Assembly (NCBI RefSeq): GCF_902833145.1
Contig: NZ_CADFEN010000006.1
Location: forward strand, 310,001 to 374,000
Reading direction: 5' to 3'
Length of the DNA stretch: 64,000 bases
From: Burkholderia sp. BCC0506
GTDB lineage: Bacteria; Pseudomonadota; Gammaproteobacteria; Burkholderiales; Burkholderiaceae
Below the pieces are notes generated by a model. That model had not been told where the DNA came from and did not search any database. It saw only the letters and a program-made list of their open reading frames with translations. Both the position numbers and the translations under genes were made by a program. Shown here piece by piece: positions 1 through 7,189 of this stretch (position 1 is the first letter of the stretch; each line of letters opens with the position of its first letter).

Positions 1-1
1 G

Positions 2-856
2 AATGCCGCGACGTCGCGCTGGGGCCATCCGTCGCTCGCGTGGCTCGATACCGGCGAGATCCAGGCGCGCATCGCATCGACGCGCTATCTGGCCGGCGTG
101 CACGATCCGCTGTCGGGCCATCTGCATCCGCTCAAGTACTGCCTCGGCCTCGCCGATGCCGCGCGCCGCGAGGGCGTCGCGCTGTACGCCCACTCGCCCG
201 CGCTCGACGTCGTGCGCGGTGCGCGGCCCGTCGTGCGCACGCCGTCGGGCGAAGTGCGCTGCCGCTTCGTCGTGTCGTGCTGCAACGCGGGCCCCGGCGG
301 CGTGCTGCCGGCCGCGACCGCCGCACGCATCGCGCCGGTCGCGTCCTACATCATCGCGACCGAACCGCTCGGCCGCGCGCGCGCCGACGCGCTGATCGCG
401 CGGCGCGAAGCCGTGTGCGACAACAATTTCTTCCTCGACTACTTCCGGCTGTCGGCCGACCACCGGATGCTGTTCGGCGGCCGCGCGAATTCGGCCGGCG
501 CGTCGCCCGCCGCGCTTGCCGAAGCGATCCGGCAGCGCATGGTCGGCGTGTTTCCTCAGCTCGGCGACGTGCGCGTCGACCACGCGTGGGGCGGCTTCGT
601 CGACGTCACGCGCAACCGCGCGCCGGACTTCGGCGCGCTCGATCCGAACTTCTTCTACGTCCAGGGTTTCAGCGGGCACGGCGTCGCGCTCACCGGCATC
701 GCCGGGCGCGCGGTCGCCGGCGCGATCGCGGGCGACCCGCGCGCGTTCGACCTGTTCGCACGCGTGCGTCACCGGCGCTTTCCCGGCGGCGACGCCTGGC
801 GGCAACCCGCGCTCGAGCTCGGGATGCTGTATCACCGCGTACGCGAGCTGTTCTGA
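2..856 (+). CDS. FAD-dependent amine oxidoreductase, PuuB/OrdL type (5' truncated by window)
   Basis: The reading frame is open from base 2 and stops at the TGA at 854-856, giving the C-terminal 284 residues of a DAO-fold flavoenzyme. Seen: a substrate-domain segment DPLSGHLHPLKY, the block IATEPLGRARADAL, and a C-terminal WGGFVD...APDFGALD...QGFSGHGVALTGIAG stretch that closes over the FAD in this family. Family members oxidise gamma-glutamylputrescine or similar amines, giving an aldehyde, ammonia and hydrogen peroxide. The next gene, 25 bp downstream on the same strand, is a clear paralogue, so the two look like a tandem duplication in one operon. The N-terminal dinucleotide-binding motif lies outside the window. 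The exact substrate cannot be read from sequence. Confidence 0.85.
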   Translation, partial: NAATSRWGHPSLAWLDTGEIQARIASTRYLAGVHDPLSGHLHPLKYCLGLADAARREGVALYAHSPALDVVRGARPVVRTPSGEVRCRFVVSCCNAGPGGVLPAATAARIAPVASYIIATEPLGRARADALIARREAVCDNNFFLDYFRLSADHRMLFGGRANSAGASPAALAEAIRQRMVGVFPQLGDVRVDHAWGGFVDVTRNRAPDFGALDPNFFYVQGFSGHGVALTGIAGRAVAGAIAGDPRAFDLFARVRHRRFPGGDAWRQPALELGMLYHRVRELF

Positions 857-881
857 GCCCTTTCACTCCGCTTTCCTCATC

Positions 882-2183
882 ATGCAGACATTCGCCAACC
901 AACCGCACGTCGCGTCGTACTACGCGGCGACCGCCAACGACACGACCCGCCACGCGCCGCTCGCCGGCACGACCGACGCCGACGTGTGCGTGATCGGCGC
1001 GGGCCTCACGGGCCTGTCGGCCGCGCTCAATCTCGCCGAGCGCGGCCACTCGGTGACCGTGCTCGAAGCGTCGCGGGTCGGATGGGCGGCGAGCGGCCGC
1101 AACGGCGGCCAGCTGATCGGCGGCTTCGCGTGCGACATCGACACGTTCGCACGGTTCATGCCGGAAGGCGACGTGAAGCGCATCTGGGACATGGGGCTCG
1201 AAACGCTGTCGCTCGTGAAGTCGCGCATCGCGCGGCACGGCATCGACTGCGCGCTGGTGCCCGGCTACCTGACCGCGGCCAACACCGAACGCGACGCCGA
1301 TGCGCTGAAACGCTGGCGCGACGAAGCCGCGCGGCGCTTCGGCTACGACCGCTTCCACTTCGTCGAAGCCGACGAACTCGGCGACTACGTGCAGTCGGCC
1401 CGCTATTGCGGTGGCCTGTACGACCCCGACAGCGGTCACCTGCATCCGCTCAACTACACGCTCGGCCTCGCGCGGGCGGCGATCGAAGCGGGGGTGCGCA
1501 TCCACGAGGACAGCTGCGTGACGCGCGTGCGCGACGTGTCCGGCGGCCACGTCGTCGAGACGAGCGGCGGCGACGTGCGGGCGCGCTTCGTCGTGCTCGC
1601 GTGCAACACCTACGTCGGCACGCTCGCGCCCGCGCTGTCGAGGAAGATCATGCCGGTCGGCACCTACGTGATCGCGACCGAGCCGCTCGGCGACGCGCGC
1701 GCCGCCGCGCTGATGCCCGCGCGCGCGGCGATCTGCGACAGCCGCTTCGTGCTCGACTATTTCCGCCCGGCGCCCGACACGCGGCTCGTATGGGGCGGCA
1801 AGGTCAGCTATTCGACGCGCGAGCCGCGCGATCTCGCCGCGGCGATGCGCGCCGACATGCTGAAGACGTTCCCGCAGCTCGCGGACGTGAAGATCGACTA
1901 TGCGTGGGGCGGCTTCGTCGACATCACGATGAACCGCGCGCCGCATTTCGGCCGCCTCGCGCCGACGACGTATTTCGCGCAGGGGTTCTCGGGGCACGGC
2001 GTGAACACGACCGCGCTCGCCGGCAAGCTGATCGCCGAGGCGATCGACGGACAGGCGAGCCGCTTCGACCTGTTCGACAAGATCCGGCATCGCGACTTCC
2101 CCGGCGGCGCGGCGCTGCGCACGCCGGCGCTGGTGCTCGCGATGAGCTGGTACCGGCTGCTGGACGCATTCGGCGTGCATTGA
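882..2183 (+). CDS. puuB: FAD-dependent oxidoreductase, gamma-glutamylputrescine oxidase-like
   Basis: 433-residue flavoenzyme of the DAO/PuuB family. Seen: a Rossmann motif VCVIGAGLTGLSA near residues 36-48 followed by an acidic beta-2 end (VTVLEAS), the signature AASGRNGGQLIGGF, a central DPDSGHLHPLNYTLG segment, and the C-terminal QGFSGHGVN closure. Length matches the family (about 425-430). The ATG at 882 follows the upstream paralogue by 25 bp, so the pair is probably co-transcribed. The likely role is putrescine or amine catabolism, inferred from family and not from neighbours, because the rest of the puu pathway is not in view. The symbol is a family-level guess; other OrdL-type substrates are possible. 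Confidence 0.8.
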   Translation: MQTFANQPHVASYYAATANDTTRHAPLAGTTDADVCVIGAGLTGLSAALNLAERGHSVTVLEASRVGWAASGRNGGQLIGGFACDIDTFARFMPEGDVKRIWDMGLETLSLVKSRIARHGIDCALVPGYLTAANTERDADALKRWRDEAARRFGYDRFHFVEADELGDYVQSARYCGGLYDPDSGHLHPLNYTLGLARAAIEAGVRIHEDSCVTRVRDVSGGHVVETSGGDVRARFVVLACNTYVGTLAPALSRKIMPVGTYVIATEPLGDARAAALMPARAAICDSRFVLDYFRPAPDTRLVWGGKVSYSTREPRDLAAAMRADMLKTFPQLADVKIDYAWGGFVDITMNRAPHFGRLAPTTYFAQGFSGHGVNTTALAGKLIAEAIDGQASRFDLFDKIRHRDFPGGAALRTPALVLAMSWYRLLDAFGVH

Positions 2184-2218
2184 GCGCGTCGCGCGCCGCG
2201 ATGCCGGTGCACATGAAA

Positions 2219-2244
2219 AACGGCCGCGCTCGCGCGCAGCCGTT
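2219..2244 (-). terminator. Rho-independent terminator of the csgG-DUF4810-DUF799 operon
   Basis: Read on the minus strand, a stem AACGGC/GCCGTT encloses a GC-rich inner part and is followed by a run of U (plus-strand GAAAAA at 2215-2220). It lies 72 bp beyond the stop of the DUF799 lipoprotein gene, between it and the convergent puuB-like gene. Confidence 0.6.
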
Positions 2245-2315
2245 CGATCGGATCGTGGCACGCCGGCGCAGCGGACACCTGCCGATGCCCGCGTGCCGCG
2301 CCTCGCCTGCGCCGG

Positions 2316-2981
2316 TCAGTCCGTGCCGTACTTCGGCGAATGCGGGCCGTACAGCAAGCCGGCCGGCGGCCCGGCCGACAGCAGGCGTGTGCTGGTGAAC
2401 GCGGCGACGTCGTGGCTCTGGTCCATCAACGTATTCGCGATCTGCTTGACCGCGGCCACCACGAGCATGCCGATCAGGCCGCCGCCGCCGTTGTTGCCGC
2501 CTTCGTCGCTGCTCGCGCTCGCGTGGCCCTGCCACAGCACGTCGCCGGTACGCAGATCGACGAGCTTCGCCGAGGCCGACACGACCGTCGCGCTCGCGAG
2601 AATCCGGTAGACGGTGCCGTACTGCGACACCTTCGAATACAGCGCGGCGTCCGCACCGAAGATCTCGCGCAGTTTCGCGGGCGGCGTCTCCTGGATCTCG
2701 GCCGCGTTGGTCAGACCGTTCTGCTTGAACGTCTCGTCCATCACCGCGACCGGCACGACGTAATAGCCCGACTCGGCGAGCGGCAGCGTCATCTGCGACA
2801 GCATCCCGTAGGTCGCGCCGACGTCGGAGGTTTCGTTGACGGGCGGCAGCACGAGGATCGAGCGCGGCTGGCTCTTCTTGAACGCCGCGTAATCGGGCCG
2901 CTTCACCGGCTGCGCGCAGGCGCTCAGCAACGCGACGAGCGACAGCACGGACAGCAGCTTGAATGAGAGGGTCTTGAACAT
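2316..2981 (-). CDS. DUF799 / GNA1162-family lipoprotein
   Basis: 221-residue lipoprotein. The N-terminus MFKTLSFK is followed by a hydrophobic stretch and lipobox LLSAC (Cys22), so it is exported and lipidated. The body contains RSILVLPPVNETSDVGATYG, typical of the GNA1162 (DUF799) family related in fold to TolB-N/CsgG nucleators. ATG 2981 is preferred because it gives a standard signal peptide. A GTG at 2999, overlapping the upstream stop, would add six polar residues. It is the last gene of a three-lipoprotein operon with DUF4810 and CsgG-like proteins. This trio is a recurrent set in proteobacteria and is thought to form an outer-membrane-associated complex. Its precise function is not established. 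Confidence 0.85.
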   Translation of the reverse strand: MFKTLSFKLLSVLSLVALLSACAQPVKRPDYAAFKKSQPRSILVLPPVNETSDVGATYGMLSQMTLPLAESGYYVVPVAVMDETFKQNGLTNAAEIQETPPAKLREIFGADAALYSKVSQYGTVYRILASATVVSASAKLVDLRTGDVLWQGHASASSDEGGNNGGGGLIGMLVVAAVKQIANTLMDQSHDVAAFTSTRLLSAGPPAGLLYGPHSPKYGTD

Positions 2982-2995
2982 GGCTGGCGTGTCGC

Positions 2996-3439
2996 TCACG
3001 GTTTGGCGGTGGTCGGATCGGCGTGCTTCTGGCCGGCGACCGTCTGGTCAGCCGCCTTCCCGCCGGCTGCCTTCGGGTCGGCCGCCTTCGGCGCGCCGGT
3101 TTTCTTCTTCAGCAGGAAATCCATATAGGTCGCGGATTCCGGAAACAGCTGTTTCTCGGCCTGCAGTTCCTGTTCGGCCTGCTGCTCGCTGCCGATGCTC
3201 GCGTACAGCATGCCGAGATGCGCATGGAAGCCCGGCGGCGGCGTATGCCCCTTGCCGCGAATGTCCTGCAGCGCTTTTTCGAGCGCGTCGATCTGCTCCT
3301 GCGGCGACTTCTGCCCCTTGAAGTATTCGTACACCTGCGGCTGATAGCCGGTCCACTGATAGAGCGGCGGCGTGGAGCTCGCGCAGCCGGCGAGCAGCAA
3401 GGCGGCAGCCGTCGCCGGCAGCCAGTTACCCCGTTTCAT
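2996..3439 (-). CDS. DUF4810 domain lipoprotein
   Basis: 147-residue small lipoprotein with signal peptide MKRGNWLPATAAALLLAGC (lipobox LAGC, Cys19). The mature part starts with LYQWTGYQPQVYEY, characteristic of DUF4810, followed by a helical stretch with QQAEQELQAEKQLFPES that looks like a single TPR-like helix pair. The C-terminal 35 residues are low-complexity Ala/Lys/Asp (KAADPKAAGGKAAD) and probably disordered. It is the middle gene of the CsgG-DUF4810-DUF799 operon: 82 bp after the CsgG-like gene, and its TGA abuts the next reading frame. Probably periplasm-facing and outer-membrane anchored. Function is inferred from operon partners only. Confidence 0.85.
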   Translation of the reverse strand: MKRGNWLPATAAALLLAGCASSTPPLYQWTGYQPQVYEYFKGQKSPQEQIDALEKALQDIRGKGHTPPPGFHAHLGMLYASIGSEQQAEQELQAEKQLFPESATYMDFLLKKKTGAPKAADPKAAGGKAADQTVAGQKHADPTTAKP

Positions 3440-3521
3440 GGTCTTTTCTCTTGTGATGTCGTGATGAATCGCTCGAGCGCGGCGCCGGCCCCGGCGCGCG
3501 CTGCGGCGGGTTGCGCGACGC

Positions 3522-4199
3522 TTACTGCGCGACCTTCAATGCGCCGGCGTCGACCTGCTCCGCGAGATGGTTCACGGCTTCCTGGATCGCGAGATCGAGC
3601 ACCTTGCCGTTGAGCGTCGAGTCGTAGCCGGCCGTGCCGCCGAAGCCGATCACCTCGCGGTTCGACAGGCTGAACTCGCCCGCGCCCTGGCTCGATGCGA
3701 CGACTTCCGACGTCGTCGTGTCGACGATGTTCAGGTTGACCTTCGCGTACGCGACCTGCGTCTTGCCGCGGCCGAGAATGCCGAACAGCTGATGATCGCC
3801 GACGTCCTTGCGGCCGAACTCGGTCACGTCGCCCGTCACCACGTAGTTCGCGCCCTTCACGGCCTGCGCCTTCTTCATGAAGCCCGCTTCCTGCTTGATC
3901 TCGTCGAGGTTCTCGCGATCGAGCACGTTGAAGCGGCGGCTCTGCTGCAGGCGCGTGACGAGGATCGTCTTCGCCTGTCCGCCGAGGCGGTCGATGCCGT
4001 CGGAGAAGATGCCGCGCATGTAGCTGGAGCGGTTGTCGAACTTGCCGACGGCGATCGCGACGGGCTTGCCCGCGTACGGCTTTTGCGCGCTGCTGACGGC
4101 CGGCACGTCGAGCGTGCGCGACGATTCGGTCGCGCAGCCGGACAGCGCTGCGATGACCGCTGCCGCCACGAGGACGGTGCGTCGTGTCTGAATGTTCAC
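3522..4199 (-). CDS. CsgG/HfaB-family lipoprotein
   Basis: 225 residues with GTG start (AAGGAG eight bases upstream) and lipobox LSGC at Cys22. The mature protein has the CsgG-family core: KPVAIAVGKFDNRSSY near residue 46, GGQAKTILVTRLQQSRRFNVLDRENLDEI around 73-102, then YVVTGDVTEFG and VNLNIVDTTTSEVVASSQGAGEF. CsgG proteins form outer-membrane secretion channels or nucleate lipoprotein assemblies. Here it heads an operon with DUF4810 and GNA1162 lipoproteins and no curli subunits, so a curli role is unlikely. It may be the scaffold of an envelope complex with its two partners. Confidence 0.85.
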   Translation of the reverse strand: MNIQTRRTVLVAAAVIAALSGCATESSRTLDVPAVSSAQKPYAGKPVAIAVGKFDNRSSYMRGIFSDGIDRLGGQAKTILVTRLQQSRRFNVLDRENLDEIKQEAGFMKKAQAVKGANYVVTGDVTEFGRKDVGDHQLFGILGRGKTQVAYAKVNLNIVDTTTSEVVASSQGAGEFSLSNREVIGFGGTAGYDSTLNGKVLDLAIQEAVNHLAEQVDAGALKVAQ

Positions 4200-4705
4200 T
4201 GCTGGTCTCCTTGGTGAAAAGAATGCCCGAGCGGGCGCGCCGGCTCGCGAACGACCCGGCGGTCAAACGGCTGCGGCGCGAACGGACACGCGCGCATCGG
4301 TGCGATGCGCGCGCACGCGTTCATCGCCGGGCCGGCGATAGCGGTATGTGAAGGATGGGTGCGCGCAACGTACGCGTTGCGACACGAAACGGATGGGCAA
4401 TGCAATACGCGACAGGCTCGCGTGCGCCGGTTACCCCGTTGTTCTGATTGCTGCGCTGTTGATCGCGCATGATACGGCCCCGTATGTGATTTTTCGCGAT
4501 CATACCAAGTCCGCTTATCGAGACGGGGATTCTTGAAAAGAATTGACGAATTTCCGACAGGTACGAAACACGCGATTGGCGCCGGCGCGCAGCCGCATAC
4601 GGGAAGTCGGCATTGCCGTGAATGCGACATCGATCGACGGACGCGCATCCCGGCATTCGAGCCGCACGCGCGCGTGCATCGGTGCAAACGCGCGTGCGAT
4701 TGCCG
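4200..4705. other. Intergenic region upstream of the csgG-like operon
   Basis: No credible gene was seen. The stretch 4430-4560 is AT-richer than its surroundings and probably holds the promoter of the minus-strand lipoprotein operon. A short GCCCGagcGGGC hairpin lies near 4224. The left edge of the palindromic element forms the right boundary. Confidence 0.5.
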
Positions 4706-4998
4706 CTAGGGCCTGTTCACGCTAATAACGGGCTTGCGCTGGCCGCCAGAAGGGCCGAGCGCAAGGATTGCGACGAAGCGAATACTCGACGTATTCGCGA
4801 GGAGCATGACGCGGCGATCGGCCCTTCTGGCGGCCAGCCCCACGAACGATTTTCTCCAAACAGGGGAACGTGCCTTTCCGCCCGCATGGCGGCGTCGTTC
4901 GTCGTTGCAATAGCTACGGCTATTGCGCCTCCTCTCTCCTTGCCCTGCGGGCGGAAAGGCACGTTCGCAAGCCCGTTATTAGCGTGAACAGGCCCTAG
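4706..4998. mobile_element. MITE-like palindromic element with CTAG target duplication and two structured lobes
   Basis: Perfect 33 bp inverted ends (4706-4738 and 4966-4998) begin CTAGGGCCTGTTCACGC. The outermost CTAG is itself palindromic and present at both ends, so it is best read as a 4 bp target duplication around a 285 bp element with 29 bp terminal repeats. Inside are two stem-loop lobes. Lobe A (4739-4837) has a 20 bp stem, 19-nt flanks and an 8 bp hairpin (GCGAATAC/GTATTCGC). Lobe B (4867-4965) has a 20 bp stem, 19 and 20-nt flanks and an 8 bp hairpin (GCAATAGC/GCTATTGC). Lobe B read in reverse complement aligns with lobe A. There is no transposase, so any movement would need one in trans, probably from a CTAG/TA-targeting IS5-like group (inference). 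Confidence 0.75.
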
Positions 4999-6350
4999 TC
5001 GGCCACCTTCTGCCGCATCGTCACGAACTCCTCGGCCGCGGTCGGGTGAATGCCGATCGTGTCGTCGAACTGCGCCTTCGTCGCGCCCGCGCGAATCGCG
5101 ATCGCGATGCCCTGGATGATCTCGCCCGCGTCGCGGCCGACCATGTGCGCGCCGACCACGCGCTGGCTGTCGCGCGCGACGACGAGCTTCATCAGCGTGC
5201 GCTCGTCGCGGCCCGACAGCGTGTGGCGCAGCGCCTTGAACGACGTGCGGTAGATATCGACGTCGCCGTGCGCGTGACGCGCATCGGCTTCGCTCAGGCC
5301 GACCGTCGCGACCTCGGGCTGGCTGAATACGGCCGACGGCACGTACGCGTGATCGACCGCCACGCGCGACCCGCCGAACAGCGTGCGCGCGAGCAAGCCG
5401 GCGTCGCGCGTCGCGACCGGCGTGAGCTGCGGCCGCGACGTGACGTCGCCGATCGCGTGGATCGACGGCACCGACGTCGCCGAATACGCATCGACGGCAA
5501 TCGCGCCGCGCGCATCGAGCAGGATGCCCGCCTGCTCGAGCCCGATCCCGTCGACGTTCGGCACGCGGCCCGTCGCATAGAGCACCTGATCGTACGGCCC
5601 GTGCCGCACGTCGCCGACGCGCACGGACAGCGTGCCGTCGCTCGCGCGCTCGATCGACTCGATCACCGCGCGCGGATGAATCGTGACGCCCTGCTTCGTC
5701 ATCTCGTCGGTCAGGAACTGGCGCACGTCGTCGTCGAAGCCACGGAGGATTTTCTCGCCGCGATAGAACACGTCGACGTGACTGCCGAAGCCATTGAAGA
5801 TGCCCGCGAACTCGACCGCGATATAGCCGCCGCCGACCACCGCGATGCGCCTGGGCAGCGCCGCGAGCGACAGCGCCTCGCGCGACGTGATCGCGTGCTC
5901 GATGCCGGGCCGCGGCGGCAGCACCGGACGCGAGCCGGTCGCGATCGCGATGTGGCGTGCGCGGATCGTGCGCGCGCCGATCGCGACCGTATGCGCATCG
6001 ACGAGCGTCGCGCGGCCGGCGTGCATGTCGACGCCCGATTGCCGCAGCAGGTTGATGTAGATGTCGCTCAGCCGGTTGATCTCGCGATCCTTCGCGGCGA
6101 TCAGCGCGGGCCAGTCGAGCGTGCCGGCGCCGAAGGTCCAGCCGAAGCCCTTCGCGTCCTCGATTTCGTGCGGATAGTGCGATGCATAGACGAGCAGTTT
6201 CTTCGGGATGCAGCCGCGCAGCACGCAGGTGCCGCCGATCTGCTCTTCTTCCGCGATGCCGACGCGCGCGCCGTATGACGCGGACATGCGCGCGAGCCTC
6301 ACGCCGCCCGAGCCGGCGCCGATGACGAACAGGTCGTAGTCGAAATCCAT
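4995..6350 (-). CDS. gor: Glutathione-disulfide reductase
   Basis: 451-residue class I pyridine nucleotide-disulfide oxidoreductase that reduces GSSG to GSH with NADPH in the cytosol. Seen: FAD-binding GAGSGG at residues 11-16, redox-active disulfide GGTCVLRGCIPKK (Cys42/Cys47), NADPH-domain motif VVGGGYIAVEFAG, the second FAD motif IHAIGDVT, and C-terminal HPTAAEE with the catalytic His435-Glu440 pair. The VLRGCIPKK form and length are typical of proteobacterial Gor rather than lipoamide dehydrogenase. Its TAG stop (4997-4995) lies inside the CTAG duplication of the adjacent element, so the element inserted exactly at the end of the gene without changing the protein. Confidence 0.93.
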   Translation of the reverse strand: MDFDYDLFVIGAGSGGVRLARMSASYGARVGIAEEEQIGGTCVLRGCIPKKLLVYASHYPHEIEDAKGFGWTFGAGTLDWPALIAAKDREINRLSDIYINLLRQSGVDMHAGRATLVDAHTVAIGARTIRARHIAIATGSRPVLPPRPGIEHAITSREALSLAALPRRIAVVGGGYIAVEFAGIFNGFGSHVDVFYRGEKILRGFDDDVRQFLTDEMTKQGVTIHPRAVIESIERASDGTLSVRVGDVRHGPYDQVLYATGRVPNVDGIGLEQAGILLDARGAIAVDAYSATSVPSIHAIGDVTSRPQLTPVATRDAGLLARTLFGGSRVAVDHAYVPSAVFSQPEVATVGLSEADARHAHGDVDIYRTSFKALRHTLSGRDERTLMKLVVARDSQRVVGAHMVGRDAGEIIQGIAIAIRAGATKAQFDDTIGIHPTAAEEFVTMRQKVAD

Positions 6351-6436
6351 CGCATTCCCTCATCGCAGTTCGGATGGGGGCACGATAGCAAGATTCGGGC
6401 ATTCGTGCGGCACATCGCGCGTGCCGCGCGCCCAAC

Positions 6437-6467
6437 AAAAAACGGCGAGAGACGAGGCCTCTCGCCG
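6437..6467 (-). terminator. Rho-independent terminator of the small Ala-rich gene
   Basis: Minus-strand stem of 9 bp (plus-strand CGGCGAGAG 6443-6451 with CTCTCGCCG 6459-6467), 7-nt loop, followed by a U run (plus A at 6437-6442). It lies about 125 bp beyond the stop of the 74-residue gene and just upstream of gor. Confidence 0.75.
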
Positions 6468-6591
6468 GTCAAACCGGCTGGCGGTTGTGTCATGCGTCAC
6501 CGATCGACCGCATGCCCGACCTGCCGACTGCGCGGCGCCGGTCGACCCGGGCGCGCGAAGGGCGCGCCCGCGGCCGGACCGGCCGCCATGC

Positions 6592-6816
6592 TCATGCCTG
6601 CGACGTGTCGCTGCCGTCCGTCGCCTGCGTATCGTCCGCCTGCTGCGGTTGCTCGTCCTTCTTCTCGAGCATGCCTTCGATCGCCTCGGCGCCCTTGAAA
6701 CCGGCGACGGCCGCGGCCGCCTTGGTCAGCAGGCCCGCATCCGGATCCAGCTTTTCCGCACCTTCGACGGCAGCGACCGCGCCGGCGATTTCACCCACGA
6801 CGTTCAGGATACCCAT
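6592..6816 (-). CDS. Small Ala-rich hypothetical protein with acidic Gln/Asp tail
   Basis: 74 residues, MGILNVVGEIAGAVAAVEGAEK..., then a helical Ala/Gly-rich centre (LLTKAAAAVAGFKGAEAIEGMLEKK) and a polar acidic tail rich in D, Q, T and S. ATG 6816 is preferred over ATG 6822 because AAAGGGG sits six bases ahead of it. The first part is amphipathic and could associate with a membrane or self-assemble, but there is no signal peptide. A terminator follows. No family recognised; monocistronic and of unknown function. Confidence 0.6.
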   Translation of the reverse strand: MGILNVVGEIAGAVAAVEGAEKLDPDAGLLTKAAAAVAGFKGAEAIEGMLEKKDEQPQQADDTQATDGSDTSQA

Positions 6817-7117
6817 CGTCATCCCCTTTCAAGAAAATCGTGAGCGCATCGTCCCACGAAAGAAACCGGCGGACCGCGTTTGTCATCGCCGGATACACAA
6901 GTTACGCACCAGGCCGGCCGCGCGCGCCGAGCGCTACCGGAACGACGCACGCGCACGCCGGACGGCATGCAACGCGCGATGCACGCAGCGTAGCGGAAAG
7001 CCCGGGCGCGGACTGTAAAAGTATGTTGTGGATTGCCGACGGATCGCTTACGGCGCGGGACTTTCGCAATGAAGCGCCTGCCGAATAGTCGTGCGCGCGT
7101 ATGAAGGTCGCGCGACG
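6817..7117. other. Intergenic region between the small gene and the porin terminator
   Basis: About 300 bp with no supported gene. It should hold the promoter of the small minus-strand gene. No clear -35/-10 pair or operator could be singled out. Confidence 0.4.
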
Positions 7118-7146
7118 AAAAAAAGAGGCGCCTCGCGGAGCCTCTT
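7118..7146 (-). terminator. Rho-independent terminator of the porin gene
   Basis: Minus-strand stem (plus AAGAGGC 7123-7129 with GCCTCTT 7140-7146), short loop, then seven U (plus A at 7118-7124). It lies 44 bp after the porin stop. Confidence 0.8.
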
Positions 7147-7189
7147 CGATGCGCACCGGACGAAGCCGGCGCGGGCGTTCCGACGTTCG

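Noticed and set aside
690-2261. Long minus-strand reading frame of 523 residues opposite the PuuB-like genes
   Set aside because: Arg/Ala/His-rich composition and no motifs; it is a high-GC shadow of the real plus-strand flavoenzyme genes.
3522-4199. Curli secretion gene csgG
   Set aside because: No csgA, csgB, csgE or csgF beside it; neighbours are DUF4810 and GNA1162, so the non-curli lipoprotein set fits better.
4706-4998. Complete insertion sequence
   Set aside because: No reading frame longer than a shadow lies between the ends and no transposase motif is seen; only a non-autonomous element is supported.
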